Assembly (NCBI RefSeq): GCF_000208745.1
Contig: NC_030851.1
Span: 36,739,240-36,803,239 of the forward strand
Source: Theobroma cacao
Lineage: Eukaryota; Streptophyta; Magnoliopsida; Malvales; Malvaceae
Length of the DNA: 64,000 nt
Reading direction: 5' to 3'
Position 1 is the stretch's first letter. The number at the start of each line of letters is the position of its first letter. Of this stretch, positions 1 through 11,536 are shown piece after piece. The notes beneath the pieces were generated by a model. The model did no database searches and had not been told where the DNA came from. It saw only the letters and a program-made list of their open reading frames with translations. A program made the translations under genes and the position numbers.

Positions 1-348
1 TGATGTAGCCGAAAGGTTTAGGGCAATTAGAACTCAACAATTAGGGCTAGAATAGGGTTGATTGTGTTGGAACAATAAAAAGATAATTGGGTTTTCAAAG
101 AAACCTCTTGAATAAATATTCAAAATAACAAAAGATGATAATAATAATCTTCTATCTAAGATCACCCATTTATAATAGTTAAGATAAATCCTAATCAAAT
201 AGTAATCCTAATTCTAAATGAAGACTTAAAATACTAAAATTTTAATAAAGATAAGAAAAAGAATCTCAAACTAAATAAAATAAAGAAAATAAAATCCTAA
301 GCTAACGAAAATACTAAATAAAATAGGATTCTTGATGCGCCTACATCA
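1..348 (-). repeat. 3' LTR of the compact retrotransposon
   Basis: Direct-repeat partner of 2211-2548. It ends at 348 with CTACATCA. It carries several short indels and substitutions relative to the other copy, including one extra G in the GTTTAGGGC stretch. Because the element lies on the minus strand, this left copy is its 3' LTR. Confidence 0.85.
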
Positions 349-376
349 GTCCCCAGTGGTTAGAAAAACTCGGCTC

Positions 377-2155
377 TTACGAGTTGGCCTTAATACACTC
401 CTCATAGATGTTTGGATTTAATTGTTTCAATTCTTTTTCAACTTCAAAATTTTCAACAGATAGATACCCAACAATTTTGCTACTTGTGGGGCTTGAAGTT
501 GTTGATTTCTTAGTCTCTTCTTTAAAAGGATATAAAGTATATGTCTTGTTGTTCTTGTAGAAGGAATAGGTATTTGGCTTCGTCTTATGGTCCATATCAT
601 AATCATACAACCAAGGTTTACCAACAAGAATATGACTAACATCCATTGGCACAACATCACATAGGGCCTCATCATCCAAGTTATCTCCCATAGTAAATTT
701 CACCAAACATTGAGTAGTTACTGGTAACCTATGTCCTTTCTTTAGCCATCTAATCTTGTAAGGATGAGGATGTTTGCTTGTAGGAAGCTTCAATTTGTCT
801 ACTATCTATTTTGAAATAATATTTTCCATGCTTCCTCCATCAATGACAAGATCACACACTTTACATTCACAAACAACTCGTGTGCGAAAAATACTTAGCC
901 TCTTCCAATCTTCTGCTTCCTCATTTACTGTTGTTGTCATTACTCTTCGTACCACTAATGACTCACCTTGTGCAGGATAAACATTGATTTCCTCTATCTC
1001 CTTATCATATTCATCATAAATGGGTTCTAACTCTTCCCCTAATTCTGCTAAGTTTACCCTTCGTTGTGGGCAACCAAAAGAAGTGTGCCCCTTTTCCCCA
1101 CAAGTAAAACATCGAATATGGGAATTGCTGCCTCCTTTATTTGTAGAAGAACCAAAACTGTTTTGTCCTCCATAAAGCATTATACCCTTGCCTTTATCAT
1201 TCTTTTCAACATTAGTTGCACCTCTATTAGTTTTATTGATTGTGGCAGCCCCTTGATAATTTTGTTGGGATGTTGGATAACCTCGTCTTGCTTCAGAATT
1301 ATTTTGCCAATGGGTGCCATATAAAGGCTTTCTAGCACCATAGCGTAAAACCCGTTTTTCTGCTGATAGAGCATATTGACGAGCATCTTCAATGTTGTAT
1401 AAACGAACTACTTCCATCTCGTCTCTAATAGAATGATTTAAACCAGCAAGATAACGAGAAGTAATTTGTTCGTTACTCTCAGCTAACCCAACCCGAATTG
1501 ATAAGTTATTGAATTCCGATGTATACTCTTCAACGGTCATGTTATTTTGCTTTAAACAATGAAACTTTTCATATAATTTTATAGTATAATCAGCAGGTAA
1601 AAATTGTTTTCGTAATTTGCTTTTCATGTGCTTCCAAGTGCTGATTTTAAGCTTACCTTGTCGTGCACGTTGCTCTTCAACTCTCTTTCACCATTGAAGT
1701 GCAGTACCCTTTAATTTCAACTTTACAAATAACACTTTCCGATTTTCTGCCCATGGGGTTCCATTCAAAGTAATTTTCCAAACTAACTTCCCAATCCAAA
1801 TAATCCTCCACATGAAACTACCCATGAAAAATCAATTACTTCGATCTTGATTCCTCCACCATTTAAATCAAGAGCATGTAATAACCAGCCCTCCAATCCA
1901 ACTCTTGCCGCTTGATTTGCGGGTCCATCTTCATGGAAGGGGTTCTCGTTCTCAAATTCATCATCATCCTATAGATCTTGAATCTCAAGGGGGGTTGTGG
2001 TCACCTTTTAGATTCTCTATTCGGGCTTCCACTGGTTCCTGACGCTGCAAGGCTTGCACAGCCCGGGCCAAGTCATCAATCATTCTCCGCATCTCTGCCA
2101 ACTCAGCTTGTTGGGGCTGATTGCCTCTGCCTCGACCTCTGGCTCGACCAACCAT
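377..2155 (-). pseudogene. gag-protease of the LTR element, broken
   Basis: Reading starts at the ATG at 2155 with an Arg/Gly-rich N-terminus (MVGRARGRGRG) typical of plant Ty3/gypsy gag. It hits TGA at 1985-1987 and further stops and frameshifts through about 1630. A clean frame then runs from 1627 to 806 through the gag capsid region, with CCHC knuckle C-x2-C-x4-H-x4-C at 1070-1111, into the protease signature (IDGGS). A single TAG at 806-808 interrupts the frame. Without changing frame it continues to 377 as the rest of the protease (KLPTSKHPHPYKI..., CDVVPMDVSHILVGKPWL). The unbroken frame on both sides suggests the TAG is a point mutation. Capsid protein and protease are the known family roles. 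This copy should not make a full product. Confidence 0.8.
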
Positions 2156-2196
2156 AATCTCCTAACTCAAATCTTTATAGGATAGTAAGATCGTTT

Positions 2197-2208
2197 GCTC
2201 TGATACCA
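2197..2208 (-). other. tRNA-iMet primer-binding site of the LTR element
   Basis: The minus strand reads TGGTATCAGAGC, the standard plant retroelement primer-binding site complementary to the initiator tRNA-Met 3' end. It sits two bases inside the 5' LTR, where minus-strand DNA synthesis is primed. Confidence 0.85.
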
Positions 2209-2210
2209 CT

Positions 2211-2548
2211 TGATGTAGCCGAAAGGTTTAGGCAATTAGAACTCAACAATTAGGGCTAGAATATGGTTGATTGTGTTGGAACAATAAAAAGATAATTGGG
2301 TTTTCAAAGAAACCTCTTGAATAAATATTCAAAATAACAAAAGATGATAATAATAATCCTATATCTAGGATTATCTTTTTATAATAGCTTAGATAAATCC
2401 TAATCAAATAGTAATTCTAATCCTAAATAAAGACTTAAAGTACTAAAATTCTAATAAAGATAGGAAAAAGAATTTCAAACTAAATAAATAAAATAAAATC
2501 TTAAACTAACTAAAATACTAAATAAATTTTCATATGCGCCTGCATCAT
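2211..2548 (-). repeat. 5' LTR of the compact retrotransposon
   Basis: Starts TGATGTAGCC exactly as at position 1 and ends CTGCATCA. The tRNA-Met-type primer-binding site lies immediately inside it on the minus strand. The flanking bases TACTC (2549-2553) are the candidate right half of the target-site duplication. Confidence 0.85.
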
Positions 2549-2732
2549 ACTCTCTAGTTAAACCTATGTCGTTATATTTTTTTGGAAAAATGCCCCAATT
2601 TGTTTCCTGGTGTGTATTTGTCATGATATCCTGTAATGTTTGAGCAAGAATGGAGAAGCTTTACTGGCATGTTGGTTGATGTTAGCGTGCATTATATGCA
2701 TGTGCTAAGTTCATCTTTTCTTTTGTGTGAAG

Positions 2733-5085
2733 AGATCATTTCCCTTGACTGAAGAAGAATATCTTCTAAGGCTTGATGATGTGGCAAACACATTGAAATG
2801 TTGGGGAGCGGTCTCGCACATTCGAAACAGCTTAGCAAAACTGAAAGAGCGGCCTCGAATAGGGAAGGTAGGGTGTTTTACTTCAGTTTTGTCCATCAAT
2901 TGCTTGACTTACAGCCAAATGGAATATTTTCATTAAGTTTAACCTTATTTGTGTGCAACAATGTCAGAAACTAAAGGTAATTTCATCTTTTATTATTTGA
3001 GTTCTGAGGACTTTTATCAAAATGTTGTCTTGTGCAATCTGCTGTCAATCAAGAAACATGATAGCATAAAATGAGTGATAAGAATGATCCGTTATAATGC
3101 ACATTTTGGATTGTTCTAAGATGTACAATAGCATCAAATGAGCATTACTAGACTATGCAAGGATGAGAGTTCCGTATCTGAAAGGAGAAATACTTGAGCA
3201 TTTATATGATTTAATTCAGTTATAAAAACTTTTAATATCAAGCTTGAGAATTTATTGAAGTCCATATTGGGCTGGGAATGATAGAAGTTTCTATGTATTT
3301 ACGTGATCTTTTTATGCAAATATAAAGTGATTTTTAGATAATTTTGAAACATTATTTGCTGATTGTCTCAACCTTAGGTGTGAAAGCTAAGGAACTGTTG
3401 ATGTGAAGCTTAGAGCCTTCATCTTTGCTTCATTCAATTTTCTGTATGGTTTTCCAAATTGCTAATTTCCTTGTTGTAATTGTAATCTCATTACAATCTC
3501 GTAGAAACCTTAATTTCTGTTACAATTTCTTATCCTTTTGAACATTTCTTTTTATCACCCACTCCTTTGGACTTTGATTGACCTTATAAAAACTCTAGTT
3601 TTTTTGTTCCCCTGCAACGGAACCATTTTCTTGCCAATATGATCCAACCCTTCTTATTATCTAGCAATGATGCTTCCCCAATCGTCACAAGTCAAATCTG
3701 AAGAAGATACATGACCTTAACTTGGAATTAGACAAGTACTCATTACAGAGCTGCATTTGAGGGAAATGTTGCAAGCAAAATAAATGCTGCCATCTAGATT
3801 GACAAAATTTGTTGCTCTAAAACTGCTCTGTTAGAAAACATACCGTCCATGCTTATCTAGTAATGTATAGGATAATGGATTAGGGACCATATAAGAAAGG
3901 AGATGATGGGATCTTGTGAGTAGTTTAACTGCTTTAGTGGTTTTGCAACCCATATACAGGAATCAATCTATAGAGGAAAGATCAAAACTGGAGTGCAAGA
4001 TTGAAGCAAATTCTGAAAGATGCTTTTCACATATTTTAAGTGAACTTATTTTTGTGGAGTGCAGCAAAATAGGGGATTGTTTTGCTTATTGGGGATTTTA
4101 TGTTATTTTCAAACAAGAAATTCAGGTGAAGCTGCCTTGTAAGTAAGAGAGACCTCTAGGGAGCTATTACATACTTAAATAGCCACATGAATGCAACTAG
4201 GGGTGGATAAGTGGTATTTAAGAAAATGAAAGGGTAATCAGTCATTGCACTTGCAAGCAATCTAATGAGTGTTTTGTTATACAAGTTTGGGAAGCTATCA
4301 AGAATATAATTGAAGATTGCTGAAGATAAAGGAACTCATTTGCTTATGAAGGTTCTGATTTCTTGAATGCAGCCAGCATTGTGCAATAGCCAATAGGAGA
4401 ATTATTCACTTGCAACCAAAGGAGATTATTGAGTTTATCACTGCCTTGCAAAGGTTATTTGGCAAATGTAGGAATGATTACTCCTTTGGCCCCTATAGTA
4501 TAGTAAAATGTCTAATGTGTTACCTGAATTAAAAATATATTCAATGTGGTACCAAACTTTAGTTCTGTGTATCAAGTTAGTCTAACAGCTAACACTGTTA
4601 ACCCAATCCGCTTGGCATTGAGCCGATAAGAACACACCGTGTCTATGCCATGCATGAAATATAACATTGTTTTGAATTTTCCATGTGGAGCACACATGGA
4701 CACCCTTCATTGGTGTATAAAAATTTTTCAAATCAGAATTGATGAAAACATGAAATCATATTAATCTTTGGAGATTGATTGAGCCCTAAAACATGAATGT
4801 TATATTTCCTTTCTTCATACACGCAAGTTTACTGCTGCACAAATGGTGGCTAAAGGGTTTTGGGATCACTGATAGCATATGACCTTACAAATAGCTGGCT
4901 AGCAAAATGCTGTTTTATAAGCTGAACTTTAGTGTTCTTTTTATTTGGTTGAGTTGGATTACATCACTATTCCATTATTCATGTTTATATGGTTTTTCCA
5001 TGTTATGCAGGCAGTCAGCATATTTATAGACATGGATGAGTCTGGAGGTCGTGCAAATGAATGGATTTACAAGTAGATTGATCAA
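2733..5085 (+). pseudogene. Remnant of a conserved plant gene, two exons, premature stop
   Basis: Two blocks look like real exons. Exon A, 2733-2867, follows an AG and ends at AAG|GTAGGG; it encodes RSFPLTEEEYLLRLDDVANT and then about 25 residues rich in basic and helix-forming side chains. Exon B, 5011-5085, follows TTATGCAG and ends at CAA|GTGAG; it encodes AVSIFIDMDESGGRANEWIY, then K. The frames join in phase 0. Exon B carries TAG at 5074-5076, immediately after Lys and nine bases before the donor; a CAG-to-TAG change would explain it. Upstream exons, if any, lie beyond the LTR element (before base 1), and no convincing downstream exon was found. The sequence resembles a conserved plant protein of unknown function but I cannot name it. 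It could be a dead fragment, or part of a live gene whose last codon is this TAG. Confidence 0.5.
2868..5010 (+). other. Intron-like spacer between the two remnant exons
   Basis: 2.1 kb of non-coding sequence with no supported ORF. The stretch around 4490-4760 (beginning near GGCCCCTATAGTATAG) has the look of a dispersed plant repeat, but no ends could be defined. Confidence 0.35.
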
Positions 5086-6275
5086 GTGAGCCAGCATCGT
5101 CCACTGAATTTAATTTGTAGTTACATGATCTATTTGCCTCACTTGAATCCATAGCAACCCATGGAAAATTGTTTTACTGCTAGTTCTCTACTGGTTCTTT
5201 ATTATTGACTTAGCTTAAACAATAATAACCAATGGAATCCCTTGCAAGTAAACATCATGTTTCATGACTTTAAAAAGGCAATAGTGTGTGCTCTAATGTT
5301 TAATGTTGCAAAATTATATTATCCTATATGTGCTTGGAGCCAATATGAAGAGAGTGGAGAGTTTGGAGGAGAATCAGATGATTCTAAATTGCCTTCAAAT
5401 CATGAAGATCCTAGCAGAGCATCCTACTTTTTCAGCTTGAGATTTCTTATTTGTAAACCTTTTTCCCTTCTTTTTCAGTTATAGTATTACCCCAGAAACT
5501 TTTTAATTTTATTACTCTCTCTTCTTTCCTATTCAAATTAAACAAAAAGGGTTGTTTTCTACATGTTCTTCTACCTTTCTCACCTTGCCCTTTTTATCTT
5601 ATATTATTTACAAACTTTAAATTGTCACCATAAAGACGAAGCTACTTTGTCTACTTGATACGTTAGTGTGATTTGTAGTTAATTCTAATTGTTTCTTACA
5701 TTTTGTTTCCATTAAAAGGAAGGGATCAAAAGGGTTAGTGGCTCTTTTTTCCTAATATGGTAAACACTTTAATGGAAGAGAAATACTATAGAAATATATG
5801 TAAATTGGGCCCACCTTTTCTTCTCCACCCATTCCATCTCAATTTCTTCTGGCCTAGTTCCAGAACATAGTGAAAAGCATTGAACCCTAGCTTACTCCTA
5901 ACCCAAATGATAATATAGCTTAAATACCCAAAACACATAGAAATACATGTAAATTGTAATTGATCCAATAAAATATATAATTCACAAAACACATCCCTAA
6001 ATAATTAAAATTCAATCCCAACAGGTTTGAAAAAGGAATAAAGAGGCAAAGAGAACTGCATTTAGATTTGACCAGTTTATCTGGTTTTGCTATAACAACT
6101 TAGCTTTACAGTGGGAGTGCAAAGGAGTTTGATATTTTCAATATGGGTGTATGAGGTGCTGGATACCTGACAACAGCATGACATGAAAGGGCCAAAAAGA
6201 AAAATCTGATAGAAATTGGGAAGTGCAAAAACGTTTATGACTTGAGCAGGCAAATCTTATAGAGAAATCTAGATT
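5086..6275. other. Intergenic sequence
   Basis: No supported gene. The right part should hold the 3' UTR of the remorin gene, which is transcribed leftward and ends its coding sequence at 6276. The possible coding snippet at 5340-5420 is too short to support. Confidence 0.4.
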
Positions 6276-9200
6276 TCAGGAACACCAATTCCAGCAGGGA
6301 AATGAGTAAGGGATGCGGCCAGTTCTTCTAATATATTCTGCTTGCTGCTCAGTTTTTGCAGCTTGTTGGTTTCTCTTGGCTTCTGCCGCTGCACGCTTCT
6401 CTTCTGCCTTGTGCCTTGCAGCGGCTAGTTTATTCATGAGCTTATCGTGAGCACGCCCCCTCATCCTTTCAACCTCAACCTGAAAGCCACAAACCATACA
6501 GTCATGTATGAATTCATATCTATTGATTACCAATAGAACTTATAACCAGTATCAGCAGAATGTGAGATAGCAAGTGAAAATACTAGATTTGTTAAACCTC
6601 CACATAAAGACTAAGCAGCAATCACATTCATTGCATGAATTTAATATTTAAAACAATACAACAATCCATAAAATAGAGGTAAATGGACATTGCTCTCTTA
6701 AGTCCATATTGACAGCTACTTTCCAAAAAAAGAAAAGTCTATAGTGACAGCTACATTTTCAGTTTTGCGTACTGCAGATCAGATGAACTTTATTATGCTA
6801 GTCATATTCATCTTAATGAAATACGAGATAGGTATGAAGATATTGAGGATAATCAGTAGGCTAAAGTTATGTGCTTGGCAAAAAGTGTATGAGCTGAGGT
6901 CAATCTGGCCTTGTAATGTGAGTCAAACTTCACTTGAGCTTAAGCTAACAGAGAGTGACCCAGCAGAGCTTGAATAATAAGCTGCTTGGTCCAGATTGCC
7001 TCCTTTTCAACCCTAATTAGTTCACATAGATTGAATCTGTATTATCTCCCCTTAAATGTTCTTTCAACTCTAAGCATTCACATAAACACATCTAGTAGAA
7101 GTCATTAACACTTCTTGTATGTAACCTGTTCCTTGCGATATAATGAACATAAGAATTTAAGAAAACTATCTGCAAGGATTGTACCGACAAAGAAAATGAT
7201 TTGATAGTTGATTTTATTAATTTTAGGATTTGCAATGTAGTGGTTCAAGAAATAACAGCATGGCAATAAAAAATAAAATGTTGCTGGAAGATGCTATGTA
7301 ATACCTCAATTTTCCTCATCTCAGCTTCAGTTTTTGCTTTTTGATGGTTCTCCCATGCTTGAATTTTCATTTCTTCACGTTTGAACCTATATAATTGCAT
7401 CATAAGTATTCACTTCAAATGGAGTGTTAACTAACAACTACCAGTGCATAGTGGAATGCAGATTTTTATGTAAATCAATTACCCTTAAAACCAAGTGTCC
7501 TATTCCAAAGACATAAGAAGATTATTGCACAGATATCTTGTACAGCAAGCATATAAGGAAGCATATATTCTCTGTACAGGTCCATGCACCAAATGAAAAG
7601 GCATAACATCACTAATTCTTTCAGATAAATTAAATATATCATATTGCTCCTTCCAGGCATCAATATCTCAAAGGCTATCATAAACATTTCAGCAGCATTT
7701 TAAAGACTTAAAAATTGCCGAATAAGGCATTATGATTTGTGACTTAGTGTTGTTTAAAATTTTATTAAATCAACAGATCCATGCAATGCCAGTTTTCTCA
7801 TTGAAAACTGTAAAGCATGGTTCAAAATAAGGAAAAAAAAATTAAAGGAGGCATTCACATTTTCTTAGAACGAAAATACCTGGCCATATACTTGGCTTTC
7901 TCTGCCTCCTCCCATGCTGCTGCACGGGTTTCAATGACACTTTTAGCTGGTTGTTCTGGTGTTACAGTTTTCAGTGAAGTGGATGCATCTTTATCCTCCT
8001 CCTCTTTGCTAGCCCATGCAGCTATATTTGTTTTACCCAACTGGGCCCCAAGAACCATAATTTCTCTCCTTGTTTTCATTTGTAGCTCCTTCTCCGACAA
8101 CTCCATCTTCAGATCTAAGTGGTCATAAGGTGGATTTGCTGGAGATGAAACTGGCACAGCTCTGCTGGGAGTTGATGGCCTGGATGAATTCGGGCTGCGA
8201 ATTGGTGTTGTTGACCGCACAGGAGTTCCTGTCCTTGAAGGTTCTTGGCTAGCGATAGGAGTCATTTCAGTGCCCATATCTCTCATGGATACTGATCTAG
8301 CTGTTGAAGGAGGAGGAATAAATGTAGTAGCACTATGTATAGACATTGACGAATCATGCTGGCTAAGACTAACTGCAAGGAAATCAACAATTAATTTTCT
8401 TACATAGTACATTGCGAATTACTACCGAAGCTTCATGTTAGACACAATCTATGCATAAAAGTTGAGATATTTATAGAAATAACTAAACACCCATATACCA
8501 GCATTTTAAGTTTAGGCACTTCATTCAGGCAGCACCAACTGCAAGTTCACCATATCTGCTTTGCATAAAAATTTCCAAGTTCCCTCATTGTTCAGAGCAG
8601 CTCACAGCTTTAAATAATGGGGTTTAAAGATCTAAAAGACTAAGGTACCTGCTCCCTGAATTGCTTTGAAAAGCAACATATTTCCAGCCAGTAGAAAGGC
8701 TGTAAATCATATTTTGGAACCACCTTTCTTAGTGAAACCAAGGAAGACAAAATGGCATGCTAATCTCTTTAAGCTAAGTTTGGGCGTTAACATGGTCACG
8801 GCTAAGATTTTTGCTCTGTGGCAGCAAAATTAACACTGGATATTTACTTAAAATATTATAGAAAATATAAAAACTAATTACATAAGGTTGATTAAACAAG
8901 AACATAATACTTCTAAAAGTATCAGTAACATGAAGAAAATTTTTTTTATGCACAAAAGATTTAAGTAGAAGGCATCCTCATCGAATGATATTTGTTTTTG
9001 TCAGCCAAAATTTGGTGACTATGTTATTATTATGGTGAACTTATCAACCATTGGTACCAAAACAATTCCTAAATATTGAAGACAATATTAAGTTTAACAT
9101 GGTATGTCCACAAGGGTTAATTCTTCGATTAAAAGCATGATTGCAAATGATAAGTAAGGATACAAGGGCTAATTCTTCAACAGAAAGCATTTAAGTGCAA

Positions 9201-10506
9201 ATGTAATTAAGCATAAACTACTTTCAACATAAAATAAACCCTTACTAGCTGACTCTGCAACAGAGTTTTCAAACATCAATACGGGCTTCCCATATGTATC
9301 CACGATTGGGTATGGATTACTCTCCCAATTTACAAACTTCTGCAACCCGTTATCCTTCTTAGCATGATTCATATCAATCCGTTTTGTATCCGGTTCTTCA
9401 AGAGCAACCATCTTTTGATCAGAAACTTCAACAACCACCTTAGTGGATGATTGTCTCCCATAACCAAAGTTACCACCTTTTCTTGATCCCACCCCTTGTC
9501 CACCCTGCCCTGTCTTTGGCCGATTCGCAGTAGGGCTAGCTATCCATTTCTGAGCATCATCCCATTTAGAAGGTGCCGGTTTCGAAAACGGCCCAATGGG
9601 AACTCTTTGTTGTGCCCGTTCAGTCTTCTGAAACTCAAAGACGGACGAGGAGGACACACTCATATTGTCATGTCCACTATCATAATCTAAACCAGGATGA
9701 TCCTCAATGAAGCGGTTTCGAGTATTGCCTAAAGAATGATCCTTTAACCTCCGTTCACTACCATTCTGGACAGCAGCCATCGAATCAGCTGTCGTCAAAG
9801 TCGAACATTCTGGAAGCACACTCACCACATCTACATCTTTGCAACTATCTGAACCACTTCCCCCTGCACACACACACACGCACACAAAAAAGAAATATTA
9901 AAAACTTGTAAAAATAAATAAAATCAACAATGACCACTTTCCGCTTCTATTCCTATTTGTTTCTCTCTCTCCTTAATCATTTTGTTAAATGTATTTTCGG
10001 ATATATATCTTCAAAAAAAGATAGAAATTTTTTAAAAAAAGTAAATACGTCAAAAAAAAAGGAAGAAAGATAAATACCTGTATCATCAAGGTGAGAAAGT
10101 TGAGATCTTAAATCTATAGAAGATTCAACTTCTTCTTGTTCTTCTTCTTCTTGTTTTCTTTTCTTCTCTACTCCTAACAGCATAGTCCTTAGCTTGGCAG
10201 GGGAAAATCCACCTCCTCCCTACGCATTTAAACAAAAACAAAGATTTTTTTTTTCATATATATAAATGAAGATGAGATGGATTTGAGTAACGGATCGAAG
10301 GTTGATTTTTGGGGATTGAAACGAATGAAAAATTCGAAAATGAAATCTCGTCTTTCTTTCCTTCTTACTTGCCTAAAAATAACAAAGAAACAAAGCATTG
10401 GGAGAAGAGAAAGCCAAAAGAAAATTTAAAAAAAAAGTGACAAAAAAAAAAAAGAGATTGCGAGAAGCGTAAGTACCTGAGGCTTTTGTATTCTTTCGTA
10501 ATCCAT
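6276..10506 (-). CDS. Remorin family protein, 522 aa, six exons
   Basis: Exons by splice consensus and frame continuity (all minus): 10506-10477, 10219-10078, 9863-9246, 8372-7880, 7386-7305, 6479-6276; total 1569 bp. The N-terminus is MDYERIQKPQGGGFSPAKLR. A long Ser/Pro-rich variable region follows (about residues 58-390, with repeated TP and SP steps). The C-terminal remorin domain (about 400-510) is a charged coiled coil: REEMKIQAWENHQKAKTEAE, then KLMNKLAAARHKAEEKRAAA. The chain ends CWNWCS*. In remorins this short C-terminal anchor, often S-acylated on cysteines, attaches the protein to the inner plasma membrane, where it scaffolds nanodomains in signalling and in responses to microbes. 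The long N-terminal extension fits the large-remorin group (probably group 6), an inference. All introns are GT-AG and the frame is intact, so the gene is probably functional. Confidence 0.93.
9866..9888. repeat. CA/GT microsatellite at a remorin intron acceptor
   Basis: (CA)n on the plus strand abuts the acceptor of remorin exon 3, so a TG-rich run replaces the usual polypyrimidine tract just before the CAG. Confidence 0.7.
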
Positions 10507-10842
10507 GAAAATGAAACCAAATTGCTTTCAATCTAACACTCCCAAAAAAAAAAAAGGAGAAAGCAAGCTATCAGTGGACTGCCATTGCTATTATTACTAC
10601 TATCATGTTGCTTTTCTCAACACTGGATTTCTTACTAGTATTATTCCTTTACTTATGCTCAACTTTTTGTTTTGGGTTTGGTTCGATTGTTTTAATTAGA
10701 AATTTGGCTGCTTGTCTGTTGCTTGAGGGATCAAGAATTGTACAGTGAGGGAAATGAAAGTCGTATGTCTCTCTTCCTTCCCATAAACTGACAGATTGCT
10801 TCCCATCTTTCCCCTATCTTTTTTCCCTTTTCATTACTACTA
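10507..10842 (-). promoter_or_regulatory. 5' flank of the remorin gene
   Basis: Sequence directly upstream of the remorin ATG, about 340 bp before the hAT-like element. It is pyrimidine-rich on the plus strand toward 10770-10840. No clear TATA box was assigned. The short ORF here has no family features. Confidence 0.35.
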
Positions 10843-10850
10843 CTCCATAC

Positions 10851-11528
10851 TAGACCTAATAATTTTAGACATGATACGTTAACACGATACAAAAGATACG
10901 AATTAAACAGATTTTGAATTTATCTTTAACGTATTTCATATCTAATCGTGTCTGAAACGTTAAGATACGAAAACACAACAAACACGTTTAAAATACGTTT
11001 AAATATGTTTACTTAATCGTGTTTAAATGTGTATACGTGTATACATAATATGTTTATTAACCTATTAAACATTAATAGTTAAAGATTATTTTAACTTTAT
11101 ATAAATAATTTTTAATAATTATTTGATGTATATTTTAACCTTATGATAATAAATTTTATGTATGTTATTTATATTAAATTTTATTATATTTGATGTTATT
11201 ATTATTATTATTTATTATAATTATTTTTATAATTATAAATTTTAAATTTAAATAATAAAATTATATTTAATTATAAATATTTTTATTTAATCGTGTTAAA
11301 CATGTTAATCGTGTTAAATGTATTATTAATCGTGTCGTGTCGTATATTGACACGTTTAGTAAACGTGTAAAACATGTTAATTGTGTCGTGTTATACGTGT
11401 ATTAAACGTATACGTGTACGTATTTTAAATTTAAGACACGAATATTAAACGTGTCGTGTTCATATTTAATCTTAAAGTGTTTCGTGTCTGACACGTTTAA
11501 GACACGAAAATAAAAATTGTCAAGTCTA
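10851..11528. mobile_element. Non-autonomous hAT-like element (MITE), 678 bp
   Basis: The ends form an imperfect terminal inverted repeat: TAGACCTAATAATTTT on the left and TAGACTTGACAATTTT as the reverse complement of the right end. The flanks are CTCCATAC (10843-10850) and CTTCATAC (11529-11536), an 8-bp target duplication with one mismatch, the size made by hAT transposases. The interior has no ORF and is packed with CGTGT/ACACG motifs in both orientations, especially at 10860-11060 and 11290-11510. Subterminal short repeats of this sort are typical hAT transposase binding sites. It lies between the remorin and bHLH genes. Confidence 0.75.
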
Positions 11529-11536
11529 CTTCATAC

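Larger units (their letters stand above)
1..2548 (-). mobile_element. Compact LTR retrotransposon with gag and protease only (Ty3/gypsy-like)
   Basis: Two direct repeats of about 340 bp (1-348 and 2211-2548) share TG...CA termini (TGATGTAGCC start, TACATCA or TGCATCA end) and bracket 1.86 kb of internal sequence. On the minus strand a primer-binding site matching plant initiator tRNA-Met (TGGTATCAGAGC, 2197-2208) lies two bases inside the 5' LTR. A purine-rich stretch (ACTGGGGAC, 350-358) abuts the 3' LTR. The interior encodes a gag with a CCHC zinc knuckle and a pepsin-like protease, whose reading frame ends about 30 bp before the 3' LTR. No reverse transcriptase, RNase H or integrase fits or is seen, so the element would depend on a relative. 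The LTRs differ by roughly 10% by eye, so it is not recent. The left LTR begins at base 1, so the left target-site copy lies outside the window. Confidence 0.85.
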
